Source: Homoserinibacter gongjuensis (GTDB lineage: Bacteria; Actinomycetota; Actinomycetes; Actinomycetales; Microbacteriaceae). Taken from it: a stretch of DNA of 64,000 bases. Under the pieces are notes generated by a model that made no database searches, was not told where the DNA came from, and saw nothing but the letters and a program-made list of their open reading frames with translations. The stretch is from positions 2,418,001-2,482,000 of the forward strand of contig NZ_BSVA01000001.1 in NCBI RefSeq assembly GCF_030161875.1. Direction: 5' to 3'. Positions within the stretch are counted from its first letter, which is position 1. Every line of letters begins with the position of its first letter. A program made the position numbers and the translations under genes. Shown here piece after piece: positions 39,330 to 49,839 of this stretch.

Positions 39330-40268
39330 ATGATGGACGACGAACTGCTCGCTGTCCGCGTTGCGGAGCTCTATTACGACGAGAACAAGACGCAGGACGA
39401 GATCGGGGGCCTGCTCGGCATCTCGCGCTGGAAGGCCGGCCGCCTGCTCGCGCAGGCGCGCGAGAGCGGCATCGTGCGCATCGAGATCGTGCATCCGCGG
39501 GCCCGGCGCCTCGCGATGGAGCGCGCCCTGCGCGACAGCTTCGGCCTCGCCGACGCGGTGGTGGTGCCGACTCCCGAGAACGAGCTCGGCGTGCAGGCGC
39601 GCGTCGCCCAGGCCGCCGCCGACTTCCTCACGAGCCTGCGGCCGGTGCCGCGCGTGCTCGGGGTGAGTTGGGGCCGCACCCTCACCGACGTCTCCGAGCG
39701 GATGCCGGAGGGCTGGGCGACGGGCGTCACGGTCGTGCAGATCAACGGTGGTGTGAGCCTCAACCGGCGCCCCGGAACGGCCTCGACCCTCGCCTCGACG
39801 ATCGCGCAGCGCGCGAACGGGCACGCGATCCTGCTGCCGAGCCCCGCGATCCTCGAGCGCCTCGCCACCAAGAAGGCCATCGAATCCGACCGCACCGTCG
39901 CGGCCGTGCTGGAGCGCGCGGTCGAGGCCAATGCGTACCTCTACAGCGCGGGAGTCGTCGATGCGAACTCGGCGCACGTCGAGAGCGGCTACCTGCGCCC
40001 CGACGACATGGAGGAGCTCGCCCGCCGCGGTGCCATCGGCGACGTCGTGGGCCGCTACATCGACGCCAACGGCAATATCGTCGATCCGGCGCTCGACGAG
40101 CGCACGCTCGGCATCTCCCTCGACACCCTGCGGTCGGCCGCGATGGCGATCCTCGTCGTCGCGGGCACCGCCAAGCACGACATCGCGCGAGCGGTGGTGA
40201 CGAGCGGCCTGTGTACCGTGCTCATCACCGACGAGGCCACCGCCCGCGCCCTCCTGGAGGACTCATGA
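39330..40268 (+). CDS. SorC-family sugar-phosphate-responsive regulator of the deo operon
   Basis: A 312-residue regulator. The N-terminal HTH reads AELYYDENKTQDEIGGLLG then ISRWKAGRLLAQARESGIVRI. The rest is the sugar-binding domain of the SorC/DeoR (Bacillus) type, with LGVSWGRTLTDV, QINGGVSL, LLPSPAIL and the C-terminal DTLRSAAMAILVVAGTAKHD. The effector is probably deoxyribose 5-phosphate or deoxyribose, inferred from the next gene. ATG 40265 of deoC overlaps its stop, so it is the first gene of its own operon and likely autoregulated. Confidence 0.87.
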   Translation: MMDDELLAVRVAELYYDENKTQDEIGGLLGISRWKAGRLLAQARESGIVRIEIVHPRARRLAMERALRDSFGLADAVVVPTPENELGVQARVAQAAADFLTSLRPVPRVLGVSWGRTLTDVSERMPEGWATGVTVVQINGGVSLNRRPGTASTLASTIAQRANGHAILLPSPAILERLATKKAIESDRTVAAVLERAVEANAYLYSAGVVDANSAHVESGYLRPDDMEELARRGAIGDVVGRYIDANGNIVDPALDERTLGISLDTLRSAAMAILVVAGTAKHDIARAVVTSGLCTVLITDEATARALLEDS

Positions 40269-41275
40269 CCATGCAGACCACAGCTCTTGCTCCCGCCGAG
40301 CGCGCCGTGCGGCTTCTCGGCGGAGACCTCACCGAGCGCAGCCTCCGGCAGTACCTCGAAGGCCTCTCGGGCGTCGACGCGGTCGGCCTCGAGCAGCGCG
40401 CGGAGGGGCTCGCCACGCGATCGATCAAGACGAGCTCGAAGGCGTGGGCCCTCGATCGCATCATCGAGCTCATCGACCTGACGACCCTCGAGGGCGCCGA
40501 CACCCCGGGCAAGGTGCGCTCGCTCGTGGCCAAGGCCATCACGCCGGATGCCACCGACCCCTCCACTCCGCGCGTCGCCGCGGTCTGCGTCTACGGCGAC
40601 ATGGTGCCCGCCGCCGTCGAGGCACTCGGTGCCGCCCACGGCGATCCGGATGACGGCCTCGTCTCGGTCGCGGCGGTCGCCACCGCGTTCCCCTCGGGGC
40701 GCGCCTCGCTCGCCGTCAAGCTCGCCGACACCCGCGACGCCGTCGCGGCCGGCGCCGACGAGATCGACATGGTGATCGATCGCGGTGCGTTCCTCGCCGG
40801 CAACTACGGTCGGGTGTTCGAGCAGATCGTGGCCGTCAAGGAGGCCTGCCGCCGCGACGACGGCACCTTCGCGAGCCTCAAGGTGATCCTCGAGACGGGC
40901 GAGCTGAACACTTACGACAACGTGCGCCGCGCATCCTGGCTCTCGATCCTCGCGGGCGGCGACTTCATCAAGACCTCGACCGGAAAGGTCGCACCCGCGG
41001 CGACCCTGCCGGTCACCTTGCTCATGCTCGAGGCGGTGCGCGACTGGCACCGGCTCACGGGCGAGTACGTGGGGGTCAAGCCCGCGGGCGGCATCCGTGC
41101 CTCGAAGGATGCCGTGCGCTACCTCGTGACGGTCGCCGAGACGGTGGGCGAGCAGTGGCTGCAGCCGCACCTGTTCCGCTTCGGCGCGTCGAGCCTGCTC
41201 AACGACGTGCTCCTGCAGCGCCAGAAGCTCCGCACCGGCCACTACTCCGGCCCCGACTACGTGACGATCGACTGA
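40265..41275 (+). CDS. deoC: Deoxyribose-phosphate aldolase
   Basis: Cleaves 2-deoxyribose 5-phosphate to glyceraldehyde 3-phosphate and acetaldehyde. The Schiff-base Lys is in GGDFIKTSTGKV (about 237-248), the second Lys in GVKPAGGIRASKDA. DRIIELIDLTTLEGADTPGKV and AVATAFPSG are also typical. At 336 residues it belongs to the longer class that resembles human DERA, as often seen in actinobacteria. The acetaldehyde produced is a natural substrate for the aldehyde dehydrogenases encoded next, so the operon routes deoxyribose to acetate and glycolysis. CTGGAGGA precedes the start. Confidence 0.95.
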   Translation: MTMQTTALAPAERAVRLLGGDLTERSLRQYLEGLSGVDAVGLEQRAEGLATRSIKTSSKAWALDRIIELIDLTTLEGADTPGKVRSLVAKAITPDATDPSTPRVAAVCVYGDMVPAAVEALGAAHGDPDDGLVSVAAVATAFPSGRASLAVKLADTRDAVAAGADEIDMVIDRGAFLAGNYGRVFEQIVAVKEACRRDDGTFASLKVILETGELNTYDNVRRASWLSILAGGDFIKTSTGKVAPAATLPVTLLMLEAVRDWHRLTGEYVGVKPAGGIRASKDAVRYLVTVAETVGEQWLQPHLFRFGASSLLNDVLLQRQKLRTGHYSGPDYVTID

Positions 41276-41286
41276 CGCCAGCCGTT

Positions 41287-41319
41287 GGTTGAGTAGCCGC
41301 GAAGCGGCGTATCGAAACC
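41287..41319. repeat. Short palindromic repeat (GGTTGAG...GAAACC family), copy 1
   Basis: A 33-base element bounded by GGTT and AACC with a central GCCGC/GCGGC stem lies in the 65-base gap between deoC and the aldehyde dehydrogenase gene. Related sequence occurs at 42807-42896 and 43786-43871. The layout (GGTTTCGA...CTCAACC when read on the minus strand) is that of a dispersed intergenic repeat of Microbacteriaceae. Confidence 0.7.
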
Positions 41320-41340
41320 CCCACAAAGGACACGATTCAT

Positions 41341-42920
<1,580 letters not shown>

Positions 42921-42924
<4 letters not shown>

Positions 42925-43778
42925 CCCGCCTCACGATCCCCAAGACCTACAAGCTCTACATCGGCGGCAAGTTCCCCCGCAGCGAGTCGGGCCGCAGCTA
43001 CGAGGTGCGTGCCGCCGACGGTGCGTTCCTCGCGAACGCCTCGCTGGCATCCCGCAAGGACGCCCGCGACGCGGTCGTCGCCGCGCGCGCGGCGGTGTCC
43101 GGCTGGGCGGGGGCGACCGCCTACAACCGCGGCCAGGTGCTCTACCGGGTTGCGGAGGTGCTCGAGGGGCGCCGTGAGCAGTTCGCGCAGGAGATCGCGG
43201 CGTCGGAGGGGGTCTCGGTCGCCGATGCTCGACGTCAGGTCGACGCGGCGATCGACACCTGGGTCTGGTACGCCGGATGGGCCGACAAGTTCGTGCAGGT
43301 CGCCGGCGCCGGAAACCCCGTCGCGGGGCCGTTCTTCAACCTCTCGGTGCCCGAGCCGACGGGTGTCGTCGCCGTCGTCGCGCCGCAGGGCGAGGCGAGC
43401 CTGCTCGGCCTCGTGCGCGTGGTCGCGCCCGCACTCGTCGCGGGCAACGCCGTTGTCGTGGTGCCGGACGAGGCGCACCCGCTCTCGGCGATCAGCCTCG
43501 CCGAGGTGCTCGCGACGAGCGACCTGCCCGGCGGCGTGGTCAACGTGCTCACCGGCTCGCCGGCCGAGCTCGCGCCGTGGCTCGCGTCGCATGCCGACGT
43601 CAACGCGCTCGATCTCGCGGGAGCGGGGCAGCTCGAGTGGGTCGACCTCGATATCTCGGCAGCCGACACGCTCAAGCGCGTGCTGCGCCCCGAGCCGGGG
43701 GTTCCCGCCGCGAGCCTCGATCGCGTGTTGGCATACACCGAGACCAAGACGGTCTGGCACACCAAGTCGCTCATCTGA
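42921..43778 (+). CDS. Short aldehyde-dehydrogenase-like protein lacking the catalytic half
   Basis: A 285-residue protein similar to the N-terminal half of aldehyde dehydrogenases: KLYIGGKFPRSESGR, YNRGQVLYRVAEVLEGRREQF, PTGVVAVVAPQGEASLLGLVRVVAPALVAGN and PGGVVNVLTGSPAEL. The conserved Glu and Cys of the catalytic half are absent, and it ends in a different tail (VLAYTETKTVWHTKSLI). No frame break is seen and the end is not a repeat junction, so it is probably a real short form. Short partners downstream of deoC and a full-length dehydrogenase occur in related genomes; a structural or regulatory partner role is inferred. GTG overlaps the preceding stop. Confidence 0.82.
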
Positions 43779-43785
43779 CGGCGCT

Positions 43786-43871
43786 GGTTTCGAGACGCGG
43801 CTGCGCCGCTCCTCACCCCGCGGGCACCTGAGCGAGTCGAGGAGCGAAACCAAGCGACGCGTCTCGAGACC
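43786..43871. repeat. Dispersed repeat copy 3 (two diverged halves)
   Basis: GGTTTCGAGACG...CTCCTCACC occupies 43786-43817. A second, partly inverted half with GAGGAGCGAAACC and GCGTCTCGAGACC runs to about 43871. It begins 8 bases after the short dehydrogenase stop and may act as the operon terminator. It belongs to the same family as 41287-41319. Confidence 0.7.
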
Positions 43872-43883
43872 CGTCCTGTCTAG

Positions 43884-43913
43884 GTAACAGAACCATAACG
43901 TTCGTGTTACAGT
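43884..43913 (+). promoter_or_regulatory. Promoter and AT-rich dyad of the glycerophosphodiesterase gene
   Basis: GTAACA (43884-43889) and TGTTAC (43905-43910) are perfect complements around 15 bases that also contain GAAC and GTTC. TACAGT (43908-43913) is a likely -10 element, giving a leader of about 40 bases before the GTG at 43959. The dyad overlaps the core promoter, as a repressor or phosphate-type regulator site would. The regulator is unknown. Confidence 0.45.
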
Positions 43914-43958
43914 CGGGTCACTTCGCAACCCAGCGGGGAACCCGAGTCGGAAGCAGAC

Positions 43959-44838
43959 GTGTCGATGGTGACGCATCCTGTGCGGCGGACCTTCGCATCC
44001 GCGGTGGTCACGCTCGCCCTCGTCGCCGTGCTGCTGCTCGTACCGGATGCCGTGAGCGTCTACGCGACCAACATGATGGGGTCGCTGCGCGCACCGGGGA
44101 GCCGGCCTTCATCGCCGGTCACCGGGGGATCGGGCGCACGCACCCGAGAACACGATGGCGGCCTTCGAGGCGGCCTTCGCATCCGGTCTCGAGTTCGTCG
44201 AGACCGACGTGCAGCTCACCGCCGACGGCGTGGCCGTGCTCATGCACGACGAGACCGTCGATCGCACGACGAACGGCACCGGCGCCGTCGCCGACCTCAC
44301 GCTCGCCGAGATCCGGGCGCTCGACGCGGGCTCCTGGTACGCGCCCGAGTTCGCGGGCACCCAGGTGCCGCTGTTCGACGAGTTCGCCGACGCGCTCATG
44401 GGAACGCGCAAGAAGGCGCTCGTCGAGCTCAAGGGGTACTGGTCGCCCGAGGGCGTCCGCACCGTGCTGGATGCCATCTACCTGCGCGGGGTGCAGAACC
44501 GCATCGTCTTCGCGAGCTTCAACCTCAGCACGATCGCGCACCTCGCTCACACGGCCCCCGCCATCCCGCGCGTCATCATCAAGCGCGACCTGCCGGATGA
44601 CCCCGTGGCCCTCGTGAGCTACTACGAGGCGATCGCCATCCTGACCACCCCGACCTCGCTCGAGATGGACCCGGATGCCGTCGAGCGCATGCACGCGGCG
44701 GGCTTCGGGGTGCTCGTGTACACGCTCAACAGCGAGAAGCGCTGGTCGGAGGCGCTCGCCTACGGCGTCGACGGCATCGTGACCGACAAGCCCTCCAAGC
44801 TCGACGGCTGGATCGCGAAGACCGCGCCCGGCACCTGA
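43959..44838 (+). CDS. Membrane-anchored glycerophosphodiester phosphodiesterase (two frame breaks)
   Basis: Hydrolyses glycerophosphodiesters to glycerol 3-phosphate and an alcohol. An N-terminal membrane helix (about FASAVVTLALVAVLLLVPDAV) anchors a catalytic domain outside the cell. After repair the family motifs are continuous: FIAGHRGDRAHAPENTMAAF (catalytic His and Arg), ETDVQLTADGVAVLMHD, LVELKGYW and VYTLN then GVDGIVTDKP. Two G runs, 44096-44099 and 44124-44128, each need one base. Reconstructed at 293 residues. GGAAG lies upstream of GTG 43959; ATG 43965 is an alternative. It is a single-gene unit with its own promoter. Confidence 0.9.
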
Positions 44839-44871
44839 CCGTCCTCCACGACAGGATGGGTCGGGATCCGC

Positions 44872-46193
44872 CTACAGCCGCCCGACGAGGGCGTCGAAGA
44901 ACGCGACGGCGCGCGCGTAGCTCGACACCCGGATGCGTTCGTCGATGCCGTGGATCGACTGCAGCTCCTCCTGTCGCAGGTCGAACGGCAGGAAGCGGTA
45001 GACGTTGTCGGAGATGCGCGCGAAGTGCCGCGAGTCACTCGCCTGCAGCATGACGTACGGGGCGACCGCCGCATCCGGGAAGACCTCGACGATGCTCGCC
45101 GAGATCGCACCCCACGCGGGCCCGGATGCGGGGGAAACGGGGGCGGGGTCTGCGCCGTGGATGAGGCGTACCTGCACCGCCGGGTCGTCGACGACGCGCT
45201 CGATGTCGGCGAGGGCCGTCTGCACGGTCTCGCCGGGCAGGATCCGCACGTTGAGGGTCGCGCTCGCGCGCTCCGGGATGACGTTCATGCTCGAGGAGCC
45301 CCGCAGCTGAGTCACGGCCCGGGTCGTGCGGGTCATCGCCGCGAGCTGCGGACTCGTTCGGGCGAGGGTCCTCGCGAGGGGGCCGCCGAAGGTGCGCGCG
45401 TGCCGCAGCATCCAGCCGCGGATGCCGCCCATCCGCGCCCCGAGCGCCTCCAGGAGCCCGATCGTGGGTTCGATGAGGTGCGGGGCCTGGGGTTGGTTCT
45501 CGAGCCGGAGGACGGCGCGTGCGAGCACGGCCGTCGATCCGCCGGGCAGCGGGATGGCGGCGTGACCCCCGGCGTCTCGACCACGAGCTCGACGTTCATC
45601 ATGCCCTTCTCGGTCACGCCGACCACGGCTGTCGGTCCGAGACCCGGCAGCAACGCATCCATGACCGCGCCGCCCTCGTCGATCACGAGCCACGGGCGCA
45701 CGCCGCGATCCGCGAGCAACGTCACGATGGCATCCGCGCCGGTGCCTCCCGATTCCTCGTCGTGACCGAAGGCGAGATAGACGTCGCCCCGCGGGGTGAA
45801 GCCCGCCGCGAGGCGCGACTCGACGGCCTCGAGGATCGCGGCGAGGGCCGCTTTGTCATCGAGCGCACCGCGCGCCCAGACCGCGGCCTCCTCGCCCTCG
45901 CCGACGAGCGCGGCGTCGAAAGGCGGATGCGTCCAGCGGTCGGGGTCGTCGACCGTCACGACGTCCTGGTGGGCCATGAGCACGGATGCTGCCGCAGCGT
46001 CCGCTCCCGGCCAGCGGAACAGCAGACTGCGTCCGGCGACGAGTTCGCGCTCCAGGCGCTCGTGCACGAGCGGGAAGCTGCGCTCGAGCGCGGCCTGGAA
46101 CCCGGCGGACGCCTCGGCACCCCCGGAGGCGCCGTCGTGCGAATAGGTGGGGAACCGCAGCAGTTCGCGGAAGCGTTCGAGGGCGTCGCTCAT
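44872..46193 (-). CDS. M20-family metallopeptidase (one frame break)
   Basis: A zinc-dependent amidohydrolase/carboxypeptidase of the M20 family (carboxypeptidase S-like). Zinc and catalytic motifs: VLMAHQDVVTVDD (His, catalytic Asp), WARGALDDKAAL (bridging Asp), HDEESGGTGA (catalytic Glu pair) and, after repair, a dimerisation domain with TPGGHAAIPLPGG; a final His is in SDSRHFA. The break is at the C run 45566-45570. Reconstructed 440 residues, with no signal peptide, so cytoplasmic. Substrate unknown. TAGGAT ends six bases before the ATG at 46193. Confidence 0.9.
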
Positions 46194-46279
46194 GTCTGCA
46201 TCCTAGGGAGCGCGCGGGCACGGGCAGCACGAGCGTGCCCGAGCACGCGACGTCGGCCGGTGGTCGATAGCCTTACGGG

Positions 46280-46645
46280 GTGAGTTCTCCGCGTCCCGCA
46301 TCGCGCTACGGCGACCGCGGCTTCATCCGTCCCGCCCTCGCGCCCGGTCTCATCGCCGGCGTCGTGCTGTTCGTGGGCATCGCGCTCATCGGCGACGTCG
46401 GCTTCACCTACACCAGCTGGGGCGTCGCGGTGCTGGCGCTCATCGTGCTCGTGTTCGCGATCCGGGGGCGACAGTGGTGGTGGCTGCCGGTGTTCGCAGG
46501 CGTCGGCGTGCTGTGGAACCCGGTGGTGCCCTTCGGGTTCGAGGGTCCGCTGTGGCTGGGTGCTCAGTACCTCGCGATCCTCGCGTTCGTGGTGGCCGGA
46601 GTGCTCATCAAGGTGCCGACGGGAGACCAGGGAACCCGTCGATGA
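46280..46645 (+). CDS. Small four-helix membrane protein (DUF6804-like)
   Basis: A 121-residue integral membrane protein with four hydrophobic segments (LIAGVVLFVGIALIG, SWGVAVLALIVLVFAI, WWWLPVFAGVGVLW and YLAILAFVVAGVLI) and the stretch WNPVVPFGF between helices 3 and 4, typical of DUF6804 proteins. Function unknown. The GTG at 46280 has TAGCCT (46268-46273) exactly 6 bases upstream, so the operon message probably starts at this codon. Its stop overlaps the next start. Confidence 0.75.
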   Translation: MSSPRPASRYGDRGFIRPALAPGLIAGVVLFVGIALIGDVGFTYTSWGVAVLALIVLVFAIRGRQWWWLPVFAGVGVLWNPVVPFGFEGPLWLGAQYLAILAFVVAGVLIKVPTGDQGTRR

Positions 46646-47289
46646 CGGATTCCGGCCCCGCACCCGCCGCGGTTTCGCGACGGCGACGTCCTGGTCGTGC
46701 GACGGTCATCACGGGTGCCGTCGTGCTCGCCGTCGCCGCGGGCACCCTCGTCGCGATCCCGCTCGGCGGATGGGACACGGTCGAGCTCGAGAGCGCCGTC
46801 ATCCCGCAGCTCGACGTGGGCGAGACCTACCTCGGCACCCACTACACGGTGCGCGTCGAGGAGGCCTGGGTGGGGGAGGTGCTGCCGGATGACTACGACA
46901 CCCCCGAAGACGGCAGAACTTTCGTGGTCGTCCGCGCCATGCTGCGCAACGAGTGGCGGGAGGCCGACACGCAGTCGCGCACGGTCATGACCTTCGACGC
47001 GCTGGACGGGCTGGAGAGCTTCGAACGCTCCGCGCTCGTTCGGGCCGCGGCGGATGGCACCTACCTCACCGCGATGCCGCCGGGCGTCGACATGGAGGTG
47101 CTGCTGCGCTGGGAGGTGCCCACCGGATCCGTCTCGGCGGGCGAGCCGATCACCCTCGGGGTGATCGATGGGCGACCGGATCGCGCGATCCTGTTCAGCG
47201 GCACCGCGTGGCGGGACGAGCGGGTGGTCGTGCAGACGACGGTCGTGCCGCGGCCCTCGTCGGAGCTGGAGTACGCGTGGCAGTCCTGA
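46642..47289 (+). CDS. Membrane-anchored extracellular protein, DUF4352-like
   Basis: A 215-residue protein with a short Arg-rich cytoplasmic start, one membrane helix (VITGAVVLAVAAGTLVAIPLG) and an extracellular beta domain. The pattern of the domain (GETYLGTHYTVRVEEAWVGEVLP, TFVVVRAMLRNEW, MTFDALDG) resembles DUF4352/telokin-like Ig folds. The next two genes have the same layout, so the three look like diverged tandem copies. ATG overlaps the previous stop. Function unknown. Confidence 0.68.
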   Translation: MTDSGPAPAAVSRRRRPGRATVITGAVVLAVAAGTLVAIPLGGWDTVELESAVIPQLDVGETYLGTHYTVRVEEAWVGEVLPDDYDTPEDGRTFVVVRAMLRNEWREADTQSRTVMTFDALDGLESFERSALVRAAADGTYLTAMPPGVDMEVLLRWEVPTGSVSAGEPITLGVIDGRPDRAILFSGTAWRDERVVVQTTVVPRPSSELEYAWQS

Positions 47290-47845
47290 CGAAACCGCTC
47301 GCGATCGTCGGTGCGCTCCTGCTCGTGACGCTCGCATTCGTGGCTGCGCGCACCGAGCCGCAGGAGGAGCTCGGCTTCGCTCCGTTCGCCGTGCGAGTGC
47401 CGCTCGGCGAGGTCGGCGAGGGGCGCGGACTGCAGGGCGCCGTCGACGACGCGGTGCTCGCCGACACGGTGCACCTGGACGACTGGACGGGCCAGACGGC
47501 GGGCACCTGGCTCGTCGTGCGCGCCCGCATGGCGACGACCGAGAACCCCTCGCTCGCCTACGCGATGTTGCACGTCGGCGACCGCACCTGGGTCGCGAGC
47601 AATCGCCCCGGGAGCGACGCCATGCACGCAGCCGTGCTCGATCCCGGCCTGCCGTTCGCCGGCTCGTTCGTCTTCGAGATCCCCGCCGACCTCGTCGACG
47701 AGCCCGCTGCCCGGCACGCGATCGTGCGGCTCGCCGACGACGGCGACACGCGGCTCATCACCGTGATCGAGACGGAGCTCGACCTGACGGCTCTCGCGCA
47801 CGAGACGGAGTTCGAGATCGCGCCGAGGAGCGGACAGCGTGGTGA
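47277..47845 (+). CDS. Exported protein, second of three similar membrane-anchored genes (one frame break)
   Basis: Reconstructed at 189 residues: GTG 47277 overlaps the preceding gene by 13 bases. A signal anchor (AIVGALLLVTLAFVAA) precedes a beta domain (VLADTVHLDDW, GTWLVVRARMATTE, FVFEIPADLVDE) comparable to its neighbours. Near 47826 one added base (CC to CCC) brings the frame to TGA at 47843-47845 (ending PEERTAW), which overlaps the next start in the ATGA/GTGA style of this operon. As read, the frame would run on through the next gene. Function unknown. Confidence 0.62.
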
Positions 47846-48393
47846 CCGAGCGGGTGGGCTGGTGGCGACGCTCGCGGTGGGCGCTGCTCTCCTTGCTCGT
47901 GCTGGTTCCCGCCGCGGTCGTCGCAGCGCTCAGCATCGATGCGGTCGATTACCTCGGCTCGCGGCCGAGCGTGGTGACGACCGTCGAGCCCGGGCAGCGC
48001 GCCGACTTGAGCGGGGCGCAGCTGCGCGTCGTCGACAGCTGGATGGCACCGTGGGACTCGCCGGCGGGCGAGCGTTATGCGGTGCCGGAGGGAACCGCAC
48101 TGGTTTCGGTGACCCTCGAACTCGACGCCGGCGCGGCATCCGAGGAGTTCCGCTGCTCGGTCAAACTCGTCGAACCCGACCGCGACCGCCGATGGACCCC
48201 GGGATACACCGACACCGACTACTTCCCGGGCAGGGACCTTCCCGACGACGTGCCGACGGGATGCTCGTGGGCCGAGGTGCCGTTCCCCTTCGAGGTGACC
48301 TTCCTCATCCCCGAGGATGCCGCCGACGCGGTCGTGATCGAGGCGTTCACGCCCGATCAGCTGCCGCGGGCCTTCCACCTTCGTCTGTCGTGA
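47842..48393 (+). CDS. Membrane-anchored extracellular protein, third of three similar genes
   Basis: A 183-residue protein: basic start (ERVGWWRRSR), one membrane helix (WALLSLLVLVPAAVVAALS) and an extracellular beta domain with DLSGAQLRVVDSWMAPW, EGTALVSVTLELDAG, one Cys pair (EFRCSVK and PTGCSWAE) and a late strand FEVTFLIPEDAADAV. The strand spacing matches the two upstream proteins. GTG 47842 overlaps the repaired stop of the previous gene; GTG 47839 is also possible. Its last 47 bases overlap the convergent gene at 48347. Function unknown. Confidence 0.68.
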   Translation: MTERVGWWRRSRWALLSLLVLVPAAVVAALSIDAVDYLGSRPSVVTTVEPGQRADLSGAQLRVVDSWMAPWDSPAGERYAVPEGTALVSVTLELDAGAASEEFRCSVKLVEPDRDRRWTPGYTDTDYFPGRDLPDDVPTGCSWAEVPFPFEVTFLIPEDAADAVVIEAFTPDQLPRAFHLRLS

Positions 48394-49611
48394 CCTGTTC
48401 GGCGCGGCCGTCGTCGTCGGATGCTGCGGCCGGCACGATCGAGCGCCGCAGCGCGGTGTCGTAGGCCGCGGCCACGAGCGTCAGCTGCAGCGGGATGACG
48501 AGGGCCACGACGAGGAGGTCGATCGGGTCGTCGATCGCCGTCCAGAACAGGAACTCGTGCGGACCGAGGGCGCGCATGAGGCCGATCGCGAGCCATTCGC
48601 CCGCGGCATGCACGATGGCGTAGCTCGCCAGGAAGCCGCCGAGGGCGAGGGGACCCGCCGACCAGATGATCCGCAGCGACCCGGCGATCGGCAGCCAGCG
48701 CTCCTGGAAGCCCCCGGTGGCCGTCGTCAGCAGCGCGCGGAGGCGCCGGGGCAGTCGCGACCAGCGCTGCGTCACCGCCGCACGAGCACGCGCGACGCGC
48801 ACGTTCGCCGTCGTGCCCGTGCGCGTCGCGATCCCCGCGTACACGATGGCGGCGAGGGCCACCCAGGCGAGCGGCTGGAAGACGACGTCGCCGAGCTCCG
48901 TGACAAGCCAGGAGAGCGCATCCCCGACCCAGCGGAACCAGGGCTGCTCGTCGCGCCACGTGGCGACGACGTCGACGATCGGGGCGAACATCCGTCGCGT
49001 GGCGAACCAGCCGGGCACGCCGGAGAGCAGTTCGCGGACGATGAGCAGGGCGACGAGCACCCATACCGCCTCGAGGTAGGCGGCCACGACGCTCGTCCAG
49101 CCGGGAAGGCGCTCCGCGAACCGCTGCAGCAGCCAGCGGGCGACGAAGGCGACCACGACGAGCCCGATCGACCATACGTCGACCACGACGTCGAGGGCAC
49201 GGATCGACTGCCCGCCCCAGACATCCGCCTGGTCGAGCGCCGCGGCGGCGTAGTCGCGCGAGTCCTCGGAGATCATGCCCCACGCCGCATAGATCACAAA
49301 GAAGGGGAGGATGGCGGCCGAGATCGCCGCTCCCCAGCGACGCAGGAACCGCATCCGGCGTCCCGCCTCCGGTGGTGCTTCGGCATCGGCGACGGTCGGA
49401 AGGGCGGCGCGCAGCACGAGGAACATCGCCACGTAGCTCGCGAGTCGCGCGATGACCGCCAGGGGAGGATGAGCTGCCCCACGATCGGCAGCTCGTTGCC
49501 CACCGAGGCGGCCACGCGCAGCAGCAGGAGGCGCGCCGTCCACCCCAGCAGGAACCAGGCGAGCAATGCCGGCCAGCACCGCGCGTAGGCACGGGCGGCG
49601 GTCGTCAGCAC
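48347..49611 (-). CDS. Polytopic membrane protein of unknown function (one frame break)
   Basis: Reconstructed at 421 residues with about 8-9 hydrophobic segments, among them AWFLLGWTARLLLLRVAASVG near the N-terminus, AAISAAILPFFVIYAAWGMI, VVWVLVALLIVRELL-like and LVVALVIPLQLTLVAAAY at the end. The loops are Arg-rich. The frame breaks at the G run 49462-49465; one base restores LILPLAVIARLASYVAMFLV. GTG at 49611 has TAGGGT six bases upstream. I recognise no domain. The C-terminal 15 codons overlap the convergent small gene, so the exact end may be affected by a further error. Confidence 0.6.
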
Positions 49612-49686
49612 ACCGCAACCCTAACGGCCCGGCTGCGTCACGATGTCTCCGCATGTCGGATGCGCACCCGGGAGCCGTGGGTACGC

Positions 49687-49839
49687 TAGACTGAATGCGC
49701 CCACCGCCCCGCCGGCCAAGCCGGATCAGGGGAGTCGCGGGGGCGATCTGCACCGAGAATCCGATCCGGCGCACCGCCGGATCACACGTAGCCGCGACGC
49801 ACTCCGTCGCGATGGGGTGAACAGCCCTCGAGGAGAACG
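49687..49839 (+). promoter_or_regulatory. Promoter and structured leader of the SNF2 helicase gene
   Basis: TAGACT (49687-49692) is a good -10 hexamer. The leader of about 140 bases contains two perfect hairpins: GATCCGGCG/CGCCGGATC at 49763-49783 (3-base loop) and CGCGACG/CGTCGCG at 49793-49811 (5-base loop). AGGAGAA then precedes ATG 49840. An open 41-codon frame starting at ATG 49695 spans the leader. Long folded leaders are otherwise rare in this window, so post-transcriptional control is possible. Confidence 0.5.
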
